Positions 32,564 to 40,695 of a stretch of 64,000 nucleotides of DNA are shown one piece after another (position 1 is the stretch's first letter; each line of letters begins with the position of its first letter). Below the pieces are notes generated by a model. The model searched no databases. It saw only the letters and a program-made list of their open reading frames with translations, and was not told where the DNA came from. The stretch lies in the NCBI GenBank assembly GCA_035570275.1, contig DATMNI010000373.1, positions 1-64,000 of the forward strand. Reading direction: 5' to 3'. Position numbers and translations under genes: made by a program. The DNA comes from DATMNI01 sp035570275. Its GTDB lineage: Bacteria > Acidobacteriota > Terriglobia > Bryobacterales > Bryobacteraceae.

Positions 32564-34276
32564 TCAGGCTCCCCGAAAATCCCGCAGCATCGCCGCCCAC
32601 CCCGGATAGCCCCGCGCCGCCGAATACGCGTCTTCCTCCAAATGAAACGCCACATCCAGCCGCATCCCCACCGCCAGTTCGCCGGCGCGCCCGGCCGAGT
32701 TGAACGATTTCAATGTCAGGGTGTGCCCATTCTGCCGTACCGTCACCCGCAGGTGCTTTTCCTTCATGATCACCGGCGGTGCCGCCACTTCCACGTTCAG
32801 CGCCGCGAACAACGGCGGCTGATTGCCGTTGCCGAATGGCGCCAGCGCGAACACCTCTTCGATATGGCGATCCCGGATCTCGCTAAGGTCGATCACGGCA
32901 TCCACCGCCACCTGCTTTTCGAAGTCCCCGGGCTGCAGCAGGGACGACGCAAAGGTGTTGAAGCGCTGGCGGAATTCGGGTACCCTCGCGGCTTCCAGCG
33001 TCACGCCCGCGGCATACTTGTGGCCCCCGAAACGCACGAAGAGATCGCTCATCGATTCCAGCGCCTCCAGCAGGTGAAACGCCGGAATGCTGCGGCCCGA
33101 ACCCTGCGCCAGGCCGTCCTCGGAGTTGCGGCTCAGCACGAAGACCGGGCGATGCAGGCGCTCCACCAGGCGGGCGGCGACAATTCCCAAAACCCCGCGG
33201 TGCCAGTCTTCGGCGTAGTAAACCAGCGCGCAGGCCGCCCCATCCACTGCCGTCTTCTCGCAGATCTCGCGGATGCCGGCTTCCACCTGCTGCCGGTCGG
33301 AGTTCCGATCGTGAAGCTGTTGCGCCAGTTCGCGGGCGCGCGCCCGGTCGGCCGTCAGGAAAAGTTCCACCACGGCTTTGGCGGTGTCCATGCGGCCGGC
33401 CGCGTTGATGCGCGGCGCGATTTGAAAGGCCACCTGGCGCGCGCCCGGCACCTTATCCCCGGTGAAACCGGCCACGTCCAGCAAGGCGCGCAGCCCCGCG
33501 TTCCGCACATCCCGCAGCCCGTCCAGGCCGAGTTTGACCATACTCCGGTTTTCGCCGGTAAGCGGTACCACGTCCGCCACTGTCGCCATGGCCACCAGCT
33601 TCAGAAACGATTCGGAAACCCGTCGCGTCCTGTCCGCCGGCCAACCCAGGTTCGGCAGCAGCGCCTGAATCACTTTGAACGCCACGCCCGCTCCGCAGAG
33701 ATTCTTTTCGGGATACGGGCAGCCCGGCCGGTTGGGATTGAGCACCGCCAGCGCCGGCGGCAGTTCGCTCTCGGGCAGATGATGGTCGGTGACAATCACG
33801 TCGATGGCAAGCTCGTTGGCCCGCCGCACCACTTCGCCGGCGCGGATTCCGGTATCCACGCTGATGATCAGGTGGACACCCTGTTCCGCCGCCGCCTCCA
33901 CCACCTCCGGCCGCATCCCATAGCCGTCCTTCAGGCGATGCGGCACATGATAGCCGGCCACGCCGCCCGCCAGTTCGATGACCTTCGTCAGCAGCACCAC
34001 CGACATGGTGCCATCCACATCGTAGTCCCCATAGATCAGGATCTTTTCTTTATCTCGAATCGCCCGGGTGATGCGCTCGATTGCGGCGGGCATGTCGCGC
34101 AGCAGCAGCGGATCGTGGAGTGCGTCGAACGAGGGGTGCAGGAAACCCCGCGCCGCCGCCGGATCGGCCAGGCCGCGATGCACCAGAACCTTGGCCGCGG
34201 GCGCCCCGATATCCAACGCGCAAACAAGCGCCGCAACGGCGGCCGGGTCCGGCGCGGGAAGTAGCCAACGAGTCAG
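32564..34276 (-). CDS. recJ: Single-stranded-DNA-specific exonuclease RecJ
   Basis: A 570-residue 5'-3' exonuclease used in recombination and repair. DHH motifs are IYGDYDVDGTMS, SVDTGIRAGE and VTDHHLPES; CGAGVAFKVIQ follows, and DHHA1 has RFGGHKYAAGVTLE. The reading frame is clearly coding upstream of the first standard start (TTG 34216): TRWLLPAPDPAAVAALVCAL is a typical RecJ N-terminus. The only start that keeps it is CTG at 34274-34276, with AGGGAG seven bases upstream. The upstream in-frame TGA is in repeat family B, which therefore supplies the ribosome-binding site. Confidence 0.92.
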   Translation of the reverse strand: MTRWLLPAPDPAAVAALVCALDIGAPAAKVLVHRGLADPAAARGFLHPSFDALHDPLLLRDMPAAIERITRAIRDKEKILIYGDYDVDGTMSVVLLTKVIELAGGVAGYHVPHRLKDGYGMRPEVVEAAAEQGVHLIISVDTGIRAGEVVRRANELAIDVIVTDHHLPESELPPALAVLNPNRPGCPYPEKNLCGAGVAFKVIQALLPNLGWPADRTRRVSESFLKLVAMATVADVVPLTGENRSMVKLGLDGLRDVRNAGLRALLDVAGFTGDKVPGARQVAFQIAPRINAAGRMDTAKAVVELFLTADRARARELAQQLHDRNSDRQQVEAGIREICEKTAVDGAACALVYYAEDWHRGVLGIVAARLVERLHRPVFVLSRNSEDGLAQGSGRSIPAFHLLEALESMSDLFVRFGGHKYAAGVTLEAARVPEFRQRFNTFASSLLQPGDFEKQVAVDAVIDLSEIRDRHIEEVFALAPFGNGNQPPLFAALNVEVAAPPVIMKEKHLRVTVRQNGHTLTLKSFNSAGRAGELAVGMRLDVAFHLEEDAYSAARGYPGWAAMLRDFRGA

Positions 34277-34352
34277 ATAACCACTCCCTCACGGTCATGG
34301 CTCGGATGATCCGAGCCGCGCGTCGGACCCGAGCCGCGCACGTTAGCAAGCG
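34277..34352. repeat. Family B repeat directly upstream of recJ
   Basis: The element starts AACCACTCCCTCACGGTC and contains the palindrome GGCTCGGAT-GATCCGAGCC (34298-34316) and a further GAGCCGCGC copy. It shares AACCACTCC..TTAC..GTC..TGGCTC with the element at 47382-47474. Both touch the 5' end of the next gene. Confidence 0.65.
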
Positions 34353-34369
34353 GTATCACCTGGCCCACA

Positions 34370-34870
34370 TCAGTTCTTCGAGTAATATCCGCCAAGCGAC
34401 GAGTCGTCGTCCTCCTCCATGTCGCTCCCGTCCGCCAGACGGTCGAAGATTTCTTCCTCCAGCCCGAGATACTCCTGGTACCAATCAGGCTGAATTTCGT
34501 ACACGTAAAGGCGCGAGTGGTGGTCGAAAGCCAACTCCAAAGTGCAGGTTTGGCCCGCATGATTCCGCAACCCGCGCAAGCGGGATTCCATTTCCCGATG
34601 CTCCTCGCGAGTCAGGCCGCAGGCATCCAGTTGCTCCACCAGATCGTCCAGATCGTCCTCTGCAAACTCGCGGCTGCCAAACAGGATCAGATGGATTCCC
34701 GCCTTCTTGGCAACGTCCAGAAACATCTGATAGTCGGGATGCTTTTCGGCGTCCCACATCACCATGGGGTTGCCTTCCAGGCTCCCCGGGCTGCTGCGGA
34801 AAACAGCGAATTCCTTCGAACTGAGATACTCCTGGATTTCGAGTTTGAGTGTGTCGAGATTCAAGTCCAC
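34370..34870 (-). CDS. Hypothetical acidic protein
   Basis: A 166-residue soluble protein, rich in Asp and Glu, with no domain that I recognise. It reads DLNLDTLKLEIQEYLSSKEF at the start and ends in a stretch of acidic residues (SDMEEDDDSSLGGYYSKN). It starts nine bases after the small microcompartment ORF and lies before recJ, so it may be co-transcribed with the BMC genes. Confidence 0.65.
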   Translation of the reverse strand: MDLNLDTLKLEIQEYLSSKEFAVFRSSPGSLEGNPMVMWDAEKHPDYQMFLDVAKKAGIHLILFGSREFAEDDLDDLVEQLDACGLTREEHREMESRLRGLRNHAGQTCTLELAFDHHSRLYVYEIQPDWYQEYLGLEEEIFDRLADGSDMEEDDDSSLGGYYSKN

Positions 34871-34879
34871 GTCTTTGCC

Positions 34880-35101
34880 TCAGCCCTGAGCCAACACCAG
34901 AATATCACCAGGACCGGCCAGGTCGCGGGCGGAAGGCGTGACAATCGTCTTCGGCCCGATATGGATTTTGCGTTTCTCCCGGATGGCAAGTTTCACGTCG
35001 GCCTCGCACACAAACTCCACCGCCTTTTGGGCCGGGGGCGCCGTTTCTTGACACGCTTCTTGAGGCTGCGCTGCTTGAGGCTGCGGCGTCTCCGTGGTCA
35101 G
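34880..35101 (-). CDS. Very small ORF continuing the aldehyde dehydrogenase frame, EutQ/PduL-N-like
   Basis: Downstream of the dehydrogenase TGA the same frame continues for 73 codons from CTG 35101 to TGA 34880. A Gln/Pro-rich linker is followed by VEFVCEADVKLAIREKRKIH and IGPKTIVTPSARDLA, a pattern like the short N-terminal segment of EutQ or PduL-associated proteins. The alternative start is GTG 35020, which gives 46 residues. Composition and the conserved TPSARDLA make it likely coding. It may be read as a separate gene or as a readthrough tail of the enzyme. Confidence 0.55.
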   Translation of the reverse strand: MTTETPQPQAAQPQEACQETAPPAQKAVEFVCEADVKLAIREKRKIHIGPKTIVTPSARDLAGPGDILVLAQG

Positions 35102-36805
35102 TCAGCCGTAGCCCCCCGGATTGTTCTTCGCGCCGCCCCCGCCGCCGCGCTGCGAGAGCAACCGGCTCACCACTTCGGCGGTGATGTTGGCGATGGTCGC
35201 TTCCGTAATTGGCGGCGGCGCTGCCGCCGGCGAACAGCCGCACGAAGCGCCGCCGCCCGTGGCGCCGCCGCCGGTAGCAGCAGAAGCCGCGGGCGCCGTC
35301 AGCGTAATTCCCTTCGACAACAGAAAACGTTCCACCGCCGCCACCACGGCCGCGCGGTCCATCGAGCCGCCGGCCATCGCAGCCGCACCCGCCGGTCGAC
35401 CCGGCACCGTGGCCGCGTCATAATCCAGCGGCATTTCAAACGCCTCTTCCGGCTTGCGCACGGTATACGCCAGGCGCTTGATGTTCAGCAGGTGCTGCGG
35501 GCCCACGTTGTCCGACGTGATGTTTCCCGCCACCGCTCCGCAGCCCAGCGTCATGGCCGGAAACACGTTGGTGGTGATGCCGGTGGAGCCCTGCGGCGCG
35601 GGCGTGTTGACCAGCACGCGGTTGGCCGGCATGCGCATCGCGTATTCGCGCGTGCGCGCGTCGTTGGTAGAGTAAATGCACGCGGTGTGGCCCGCCCCGC
35701 CGAACTTGAGCAGCGCGAAGCACGTGTCCATGGCGGCTTTGAAATCCGCCACGAAGTAGAGCGCCAGCACCGGCGACAACTTTTCGGCCGAGAGCGGGAC
35801 CTTCTTCCCCACTCCCTCCACCTGGCAGCAGAGAATGGACGTGTCCGCCGGCACTTCGAAGCCCGCCATCCTGGCGATCTTGGTGGGCGCCTGGCCCACG
35901 CACTGCGGATTGACGGTCCAGTTCGGCGTGATCAGCAGTTTGCCCAGCGCCTCCGTCTGGGCCTCGCTGCTGATATGAGCCTTGTTGGCTTTGAGCAAAC
36001 TCAGAATGCGATCGCGCAGCGGCGCTTCGGCAACCAGCGCCTGCTCGCTGGAACAGACGGTTCCGTAGTCGAATGACTTGCCCGAAACGATCTTGGCGAT
36101 GGCGTCTTCCAGGTTGGCAGACACATCCACCAGCACGGGCACGTTTCCGGGACCGACGCCGAATGCCGGTTTGCCGCTCGAATAAGCCGCCTTCACAATG
36201 CCGTGGCCGCCGGTGGAAAGAATTACCCCGGTGCGCTCGTGCCGCATCAGCGCGTTGGTGGCTTCCATGGTGGCGTTGTCCACGCACTGGATGATGTCGG
36301 GCGGAGCGCCCGCTTCGAGTGCTGCCTCATAGAGAATTGCCGCGCTCTGGCACGTGCACCGGTGCGCCCGCGGATGAGGGCTGATCACGATGGCGTTGCC
36401 GGCTTTCAGCGAAATCAGGATCTTGTAAATGGCGGTGGACGTGGGATTGGTCGTGGGCAGAATGGCCGCGACTACGCCCACCGGAACCGCGATCTCCACG
36501 ATCTTTTCTTCCGGCGCCTCGCGGATAATCCCGATCGTCCTCATGCCGCGCATGCGGCGCGGCAGCAAGTCCGCGGTCAGCAGGTTTTTGATGTATTTGT
36601 CTTTGGCGTTGCCGTACCCGGTCTCTTCCACCGCCAGATCGGCTAACTGCCTGGCATTGGTGCGAGCCGCCGCGGCCATATTTTCCACAATCGCGTCCAC
36701 TTGCTCTTGGGTATAGGTGCGGTATTTCTGCCAGGCGGCGTGTGCCTTTTCGACTTTGGTGCGGACCTCCTGAATGGACAGGAGATCTTTGTCCTCGAGC
36801 ATCAA
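35102..36805 (-). CDS. CoA-acylating aldehyde dehydrogenase of a microcompartment, with encapsulation tail
   Basis: A 567-residue EutE/PduP-type enzyme that turns an aldehyde, CoA and NAD+ into acyl-CoA. The catalytic Cys is in SFDYGTVCSSEQ (about 272), and ILPTTNPTSTAIYKIL lies in the cofactor domain. After the catalytic core (to about 470) there is an Ala/Gly-rich linker and two amphipathic helices, AAVVAAVERFLLSKG and ATIANITAEVVSRLLSQ, typical of peptides that target enzymes to the BMC lumen. A BMC shell gene is 24 bases upstream. Confidence 0.9.
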   Translation of the reverse strand: MMLEDKDLLSIQEVRTKVEKAHAAWQKYRTYTQEQVDAIVENMAAAARTNARQLADLAVEETGYGNAKDKYIKNLLTADLLPRRMRGMRTIGIIREAPEEKIVEIAVPVGVVAAILPTTNPTSTAIYKILISLKAGNAIVISPHPRAHRCTCQSAAILYEAALEAGAPPDIIQCVDNATMEATNALMRHERTGVILSTGGHGIVKAAYSSGKPAFGVGPGNVPVLVDVSANLEDAIAKIVSGKSFDYGTVCSSEQALVAEAPLRDRILSLLKANKAHISSEAQTEALGKLLITPNWTVNPQCVGQAPTKIARMAGFEVPADTSILCCQVEGVGKKVPLSAEKLSPVLALYFVADFKAAMDTCFALLKFGGAGHTACIYSTNDARTREYAMRMPANRVLVNTPAPQGSTGITTNVFPAMTLGCGAVAGNITSDNVGPQHLLNIKRLAYTVRKPEEAFEMPLDYDAATVPGRPAGAAAMAGGSMDRAAVVAAVERFLLSKGITLTAPAASAATGGGATGGGASCGCSPAAAPPPITEATIANITAEVVSRLLSQRGGGGGAKNNPGGYG

Positions 36806-36829
36806 GCCCTATTCCTCGAGCATCGGACC

Positions 36830-37111
36830 TTACTTCTTGATGCCGCCGATGGGGAGGATCTTCTCGACCTCGTCGTGGGGTCGCGGAATCACGTGCACGC
36901 TGACCAGTTCACCGACCCGGCGCGCCGCGGCCGCACCCGCGTCGGTGGCCGCTTTGACCGCGCCTACGTCGCCACGAACCGAGACCATGACCAACCCCGC
37001 CCCGACGAATTCCTTGCCGGTCAAAACCACGTTAGCAGTCTTGACCATGGCATCGGCCGCTTCGATCGCAGCGATCAAACCCTTCGTTTCAATCAGGCCA
37101 AGCGCCTCCAT
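36830..37111 (-). CDS. BMC-domain shell protein (EutM/PduA-like)
   Basis: A 93-residue hexameric shell protein of a bacterial microcompartment. MEALGLIETKGLIAAIEAADAM is the standard BMC-H start; GEFVGAGLVMVSVRGDVGAV and HVIPRPHDEV follow. No pentamer or BMC-T gene is in the window, so the rest of the shell must be elsewhere. It is the first gene of the operon with the aldehyde dehydrogenase. Confidence 0.93.
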   Translation of the reverse strand: MEALGLIETKGLIAAIEAADAMVKTANVVLTGKEFVGAGLVMVSVRGDVGAVKAATDAGAAAARRVGELVSVHVIPRPHDEVEKILPIGGIKK

Positions 37112-37151
37112 GAAGCCCTCCCGTAAAGTTGAAATCCTAACGTATCACAAA

Positions 37152-37288
37152 TCGGTGGCCGGTGAGAACGTTAGGTGGCCGGTGGCCAGTGGCCGGTGAG
37201 GACGCGCGGCCTCGCGTCGGTTTTCACCGGCCACTGAGCGCAGCGAGCAACCGGCCACCGGCATCCGAGCGCAGCGAGCAACCGGCAT
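37152..37288. repeat. GGCCGGTG-rich repeat block
   Basis: Several copies of GTGGCCGGTG occur at 37152-37200, and GAGCGCAGCGAGCAACCGGC occurs twice (37228-37248 and 37264-37283). The block forms inverted pairs around the 3' end of the gene at 37294. Confidence 0.6.
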
Positions 37289-37293
37289 CCGCC

Positions 37294-37560
37294 TTACTGT
37301 ATCCGCATCCGGTTCTGTTCGTTCATCACCAGGCCGTCGAAAATCGCCAGCACCTGCTTGCGATAGGTATACACACGCTGCAGGTTTTCGCGGAAGGATT
37401 CCTCGAAATCGCGGGCTTTGAGCCACTTGTCCAGCATCGATCGGGGAACGTCGATATCCTGCCGGAGGTCTTCGATATCATGGCCGCGAAGGAACAGACC
37501 ATAGAAAAATGCGGCTTCCCTTTGGGGTGCCAGCGGGTCGAAGTCGTCTCTCGCCGTCAT
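37294..37560 (-). CDS. Conserved hypothetical protein, helical
   Basis: An 88-residue helical protein (DFDPLAPQREAAFFYGLFLR, then VPRSMLDKWLKARDFEESFR). The middle may be a helix-turn-helix (DIEDLRQDIDVPRSMLDKW), suggesting nucleic acid binding, but I do not recognise the family. It is flanked by a repeat block. Confidence 0.6.
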   Translation of the reverse strand: MTARDDFDPLAPQREAAFFYGLFLRGHDIEDLRQDIDVPRSMLDKWLKARDFEESFRENLQRVYTYRKQVLAIFDGLVMNEQNRMRIQ

Positions 37561-37670
37561 AAAACTCTAGCGAAAATGTCAGTATACCCATGCCCCAAGC
37601 TCCAGGCAAGTCCCAATTTTTTCGACCGCCTCCGCTTTGATAAGATGAAGCCTTCGGAGGATGAGACTTA

Positions 37671-38033
37671 GTGCCCACACTGATCCCGGCGCCCACTCGG
37701 GTCGAGGGCGCCGGAAACAAGCCCAAGTTGATTGACGAATATGTCGGACGAGTGAATACCGGAACCGGCGACGCCAGCGTAGCCCGGATGCGCAGTCCCG
37801 CCGGTTGGCAGGAGCCCGGACAAACCCCCGAATTTGACGAGTTTACAGTCGTGCTGCGTGGCACTCTACGGGTGGAACATCGCGGCGGCGAATTCGACGT
37901 TCGCGCCGGACAGGCGGTAATCGCGCACGGCGGCGAGTGGGTGCGTTACAGTACACCGGAACCCGATGGAGCGGAGTATATAGCGGTTTGTGTGCCCGCG
38001 TTTTCGCCAGGCACGGTACACCGGGATGTTTAG
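37671..38033 (+). CDS. Single-domain cupin protein
   Basis: A 120-residue cupin. Motif 1 (DEFTVVLRGTLRVEHRGGEF) lacks the usual two His, and motif 2 is AGQAVIAHGGEWVRYS, so metal binding is doubtful. It starts with GTG preceded by GGAGGATGAGACT. Divergent from 37294. Function unknown. Confidence 0.75.
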   Translation: MPTLIPAPTRVEGAGNKPKLIDEYVGRVNTGTGDASVARMRSPAGWQEPGQTPEFDEFTVVLRGTLRVEHRGGEFDVRAGQAVIAHGGEWVRYSTPEPDGAEYIAVCVPAFSPGTVHRDV

Positions 38034-38098
38034 AACGTCCCAGCGCTGTTTAGAAGGTCCTCGCGCTGTTTAGAAGGTGGTGTTTTAGAAGGTCCTCG
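38030..38098. repeat. Tandem repeat of TTTAGAAGGTCC units
   Basis: Four imperfect copies of GCTGTTTAGAAGGTCCTCGC lie between the cupin stop and the PilZ stop codon and run into the last codons of PilZ. Confidence 0.6.
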
Positions 38099-38498
38099 CT
38101 CCTGCCGCGACGCTCAGACTGTTCAGGCCGTTGGCGCTGCGCGTCTTGAACTCGTACCGCTCAATCTTCACAGCCGCCTGGCCTGCTTCCGAACGCACCA
38201 CCTTGCCCACGGCTACGAACTGCAGCGGGCACGTGCCACCCAGGCGCGCCGGCCAGTTCACCGAAATCTCCACCGTTTGACCTATCGGAAGCTTATCCTG
38301 TGTGGTGAAGAGAATCCCACCGCTGCCGATATTCAACGTCACCCCGGATCCGCTCACTTTGGACGATTTGGATTGAACCACTTTGTACCGCACCTCTTCC
38401 CGAAGTGGGAAGCGGGTGGTAGCCCTCCGATCCGGCAAAGCGCCTCCGAAATGCGCGGTTCTTCGTTCGGTGCCTGTATTATTAATATTCATGTTCAT
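38085..38498 (-). CDS. PilZ-domain protein
   Basis: A 137-residue protein. RRATTRFPLREEVRYKV gives the RxxxR part of the c-di-GMP site, and TLNIGSGGILFTT the second motif, where Gly replaces the usual Ser, so nucleotide binding is uncertain. The rest (LPIGQTVEISVNWPARL) fits PilZ. The ATG at 38498 opens after an AT-rich stretch. It may act in c-di-GMP control of surface functions. Confidence 0.75.
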   Translation of the reverse strand: MNMNINNTGTERRTAHFGGALPDRRATTRFPLREEVRYKVVQSKSSKVSGSGVTLNIGSGGILFTTQDKLPIGQTVEISVNWPARLGGTCPLQFVAVGKVVRSEAGQAAVKIERYEFKTRSANGLNSLSVAAGARTF

Positions 38499-38670
38499 GC
38501 TGTTATATATAATGCGAGAAACTTCACATCTCTTCAATAGACACAAGGCACTACTGCATGTTGTATTGCCCGACAGTACTTTAGAAGCATAACCCAACTG
38601 GAATACAACTGTTGCGCCTCGTGCGGGAAGTTGCGAAGGGTGGTACTGCCCGTTCTGATATTCTGGCCAG

Positions 38671-39417
38671 ATGGACCAGGACCAGCTCCGGACGTTGTTC
38701 GAACAGGTTCGTGCCGGCGCCGTCGATATTGACGCCGCCATGACTCGCATGCGGCACATGCCCTTCGAAGACCTGGGGTTCGCCAAGGTGGACCACCACC
38801 GCGCCCTGCGCCACGGCATGCCGGAAGTGATCTTCGCCAAGGGGAAGACCCCGGAGCAAGTGGTGGCCATTGCCGCCTGCCTGCTGCAGAACGCTCCCAA
38901 CGTGCTGATCACGCGCGCCGACCGCGAATGCGCGGCTCTGGTGACGGAGAAACTGCCGGGCGCCGAGTACCTGCCGCTTTCCTGCGCCATTCGTTTCTGG
39001 CGCGACCGCACGGTGCACGGCAAGGGCACCATCGCGGTGGTCTGCGCCGGAACCAGCGATATTCCGGTGGCCGAAGAAGCGCAGGTCACCGCCGAGCTGA
39101 TGGGCAACCAGGTGGACGCCATTCACGATATCGGCGTGGCCGGAATCCATCGCCTCATGCACAACCGCGACCGCCTCACCGAGGCCCGCGTGGTGGTGGT
39201 GTGCGCCGGCATGGAAGGGGCGCTGCCCAGCGTGGTGGGAGGTCTGGTCTCCGGCCCCGTGATCGCCGTACCCACCAGCGTCGGCTACGGCGCCAGTTTC
39301 CACGGTTTAGCCGCCCTGCTCGGCATGCTCAACAGTTGCGCCAGCAACGTGACCGTGGTCAACATCGACAACGGCTTCGGGGCCGGTTACGTCGCCAGCC
39401 TGATCAATCGATTGTGA
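38671..39417 (+). CDS. larB: Nickel-pincer cofactor synthesis protein LarB
   Basis: A 248-residue member of the PurE-like family that carboxylates and hydrolyses nicotinate adenine dinucleotide, the first step of nickel-pincer cofactor synthesis for lactate racemase-type enzymes. EVIFAKGKTPEQV, VCAGTSDIPVAEEA and PTSVGYGASFHGLAALL are typical. LarC, LarE and LarA are not visible in this window. Translation starts at ATG 38671. Confidence 0.9.
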   Translation: MDQDQLRTLFEQVRAGAVDIDAAMTRMRHMPFEDLGFAKVDHHRALRHGMPEVIFAKGKTPEQVVAIAACLLQNAPNVLITRADRECAALVTEKLPGAEYLPLSCAIRFWRDRTVHGKGTIAVVCAGTSDIPVAEEAQVTAELMGNQVDAIHDIGVAGIHRLMHNRDRLTEARVVVVCAGMEGALPSVVGGLVSGPVIAVPTSVGYGASFHGLAALLGMLNSCASNVTVVNIDNGFGAGYVASLINRL

Positions 39418-39428
39418 GAAGGGAAGCG

Positions 39429-39520
39429 GTCAGCTATCAGCTTTCAGCGATCAGCTTGAAAACTGGCGCACGCGCCGGAGGCTCGCTGGTTTAGCTGATA
39501 GCTGAATGCTGATAGCTATC
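39429..39520. repeat. Inverted repeat between two 3' ends
   Basis: GTCAGCTATCAGCTTTCAGC at 39429 pairs with GCTGATAGCTGAATGCTGAT at 39494. This TCAGCTATCAGC-type sequence is common between genes in many bacteria. It separates the convergent larB and oxidoreductase genes and could end both transcripts. Confidence 0.55.
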
Positions 39521-40676
39521 CTCTCAGCTCTCCCACCGATACCCAGGCCCGCTTCTTCCACGATTCCAGCCCCGCCTCGGCCAGTTGCACGCCCTTGGCG
39601 CCTTCCAGCAATCCCCAGCGGAACGGCTCGTCTTTCACCACGTGGCGCAGGAAGAATTCCCACTGCCGCTTGAAGGCGTTGTCGAACGTGTCCTGCTCGG
39701 GGATTTTTTGCCACCCCTCGAAATAGTTCAGCGGGCTGTCGATATCCGGGTTCCACACCGGGCGCGGCGTGGCGCCGTAGGGCTGAATCCAGCAGTGGCG
39801 CAACCCGGCGATCGCCGTGCCCTTGGTGCCGTCCACCTGAATGGTGAGCAGGTCGTCGCGGCGCACGCGCACGCACCACGACGAGTTGAAGTGCGCGATG
39901 ATGCCGCCCTCCAGTTCGAATGTGGCATAAGCCGAGTCGTCGGCCGTGCAGGCGTACGGCTTCCCGGCCTCATCCCAGCGCGTGGGAATGTGGGTGGCGC
40001 CCAGGCACGACACCGCCTTCACGGCGCCGAACAAGTTGTCCAGCACGTAGCGCCAATGGCACAGCATGTCGATGATGACGCCGCCGCCATCTTCCTTACG
40101 ATAGTTCCAGGACGGCCGCTGCGCGGGTACCGAATCTCCTTCGAAGACCCAGTACCCGAATTCGCCGCGCACCGAAATAATTTTGCCGAAGAAGCCCAGA
40201 TCGCGCAGGGTTTGCAGCTTCAACAGCCCGGGCAGCCACAGTTTGTCCTGGACCACGCCGTGTTTCACGCCGGCCTGGCAGGCCCTGCGATAGAGATCCA
40301 GCGCGGTTTCAAGATTGTCGGAGACCGGCTTTTCGCAATAGATATGCTTGCCGCGGGCGATGGCTTTGCGCACGTCGGGCGCCCGCCGGTCGGTGGTTTG
40401 CGCGTCGAAGTAGATCGAATAATCGGCACTGCCCAGGGCCGAATCCAGGTCGGTGCTCCAGGGCAGACCGCCGCATTCGGCTGAGATGGCCTCCAGTTTG
40501 GCCGCATTGCGGCCCACCAGCAGCGGGCGCGGCATAATGGCTTCGCCGGGCCCCAGCGCAACTCCTCCCTGCTGCATAATGGCGTAGATGGACCGCCGCA
40601 GGTGCTGGTTCAGCCCCATGCGTCCGGTGACGCCGTTCATGATGATGCCTACGGAATGAATGGTTTTTTGGCTCAT
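39516..40676 (-). CDS. Gfo/Idh/MocA-family oxidoreductase
   Basis: A 386-residue NAD(P)-dependent oxidoreductase. The N-terminal Rossmann part is slightly unusual (GIIMNGVTGRMGLNQHLRRS), and GKHIYCEKPVSDNLETALDL holds the EKP motif, followed by a C-terminal beta domain. Probable role: oxidation of a sugar or cyclitol. ATG 40676 is chosen over an upstream frame of shadow composition. It follows a cupin gene by 20 bases and may form an operon with the cupin and the permease. Confidence 0.85.
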   Translation of the reverse strand: MSQKTIHSVGIIMNGVTGRMGLNQHLRRSIYAIMQQGGVALGPGEAIMPRPLLVGRNAAKLEAISAECGGLPWSTDLDSALGSADYSIYFDAQTTDRRAPDVRKAIARGKHIYCEKPVSDNLETALDLYRRACQAGVKHGVVQDKLWLPGLLKLQTLRDLGFFGKIISVRGEFGYWVFEGDSVPAQRPSWNYRKEDGGGVIIDMLCHWRYVLDNLFGAVKAVSCLGATHIPTRWDEAGKPYACTADDSAYATFELEGGIIAHFNSSWCVRVRRDDLLTIQVDGTKGTAIAGLRHCWIQPYGATPRPVWNPDIDSPLNYFEGWQKIPEQDTFDNAFKRQWEFFLRHVVKDEPFRWGLLEGAKGVQLAEAGLESWKKRAWVSVGELRG

Positions 40677-40695
40677 TTCATTGATTGTTGCTTTT

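Noticed and set aside
32510..34264. 584-codon ORF opposite recJ
   Set aside because: Antisense shadow; all RecJ motifs are on the minus strand.
34517..36076. 519-codon ORF opposite the aldehyde dehydrogenase and hypothetical genes
   Set aside because: It spans two real genes and their gap, with Arg/His-rich composition and no motif.
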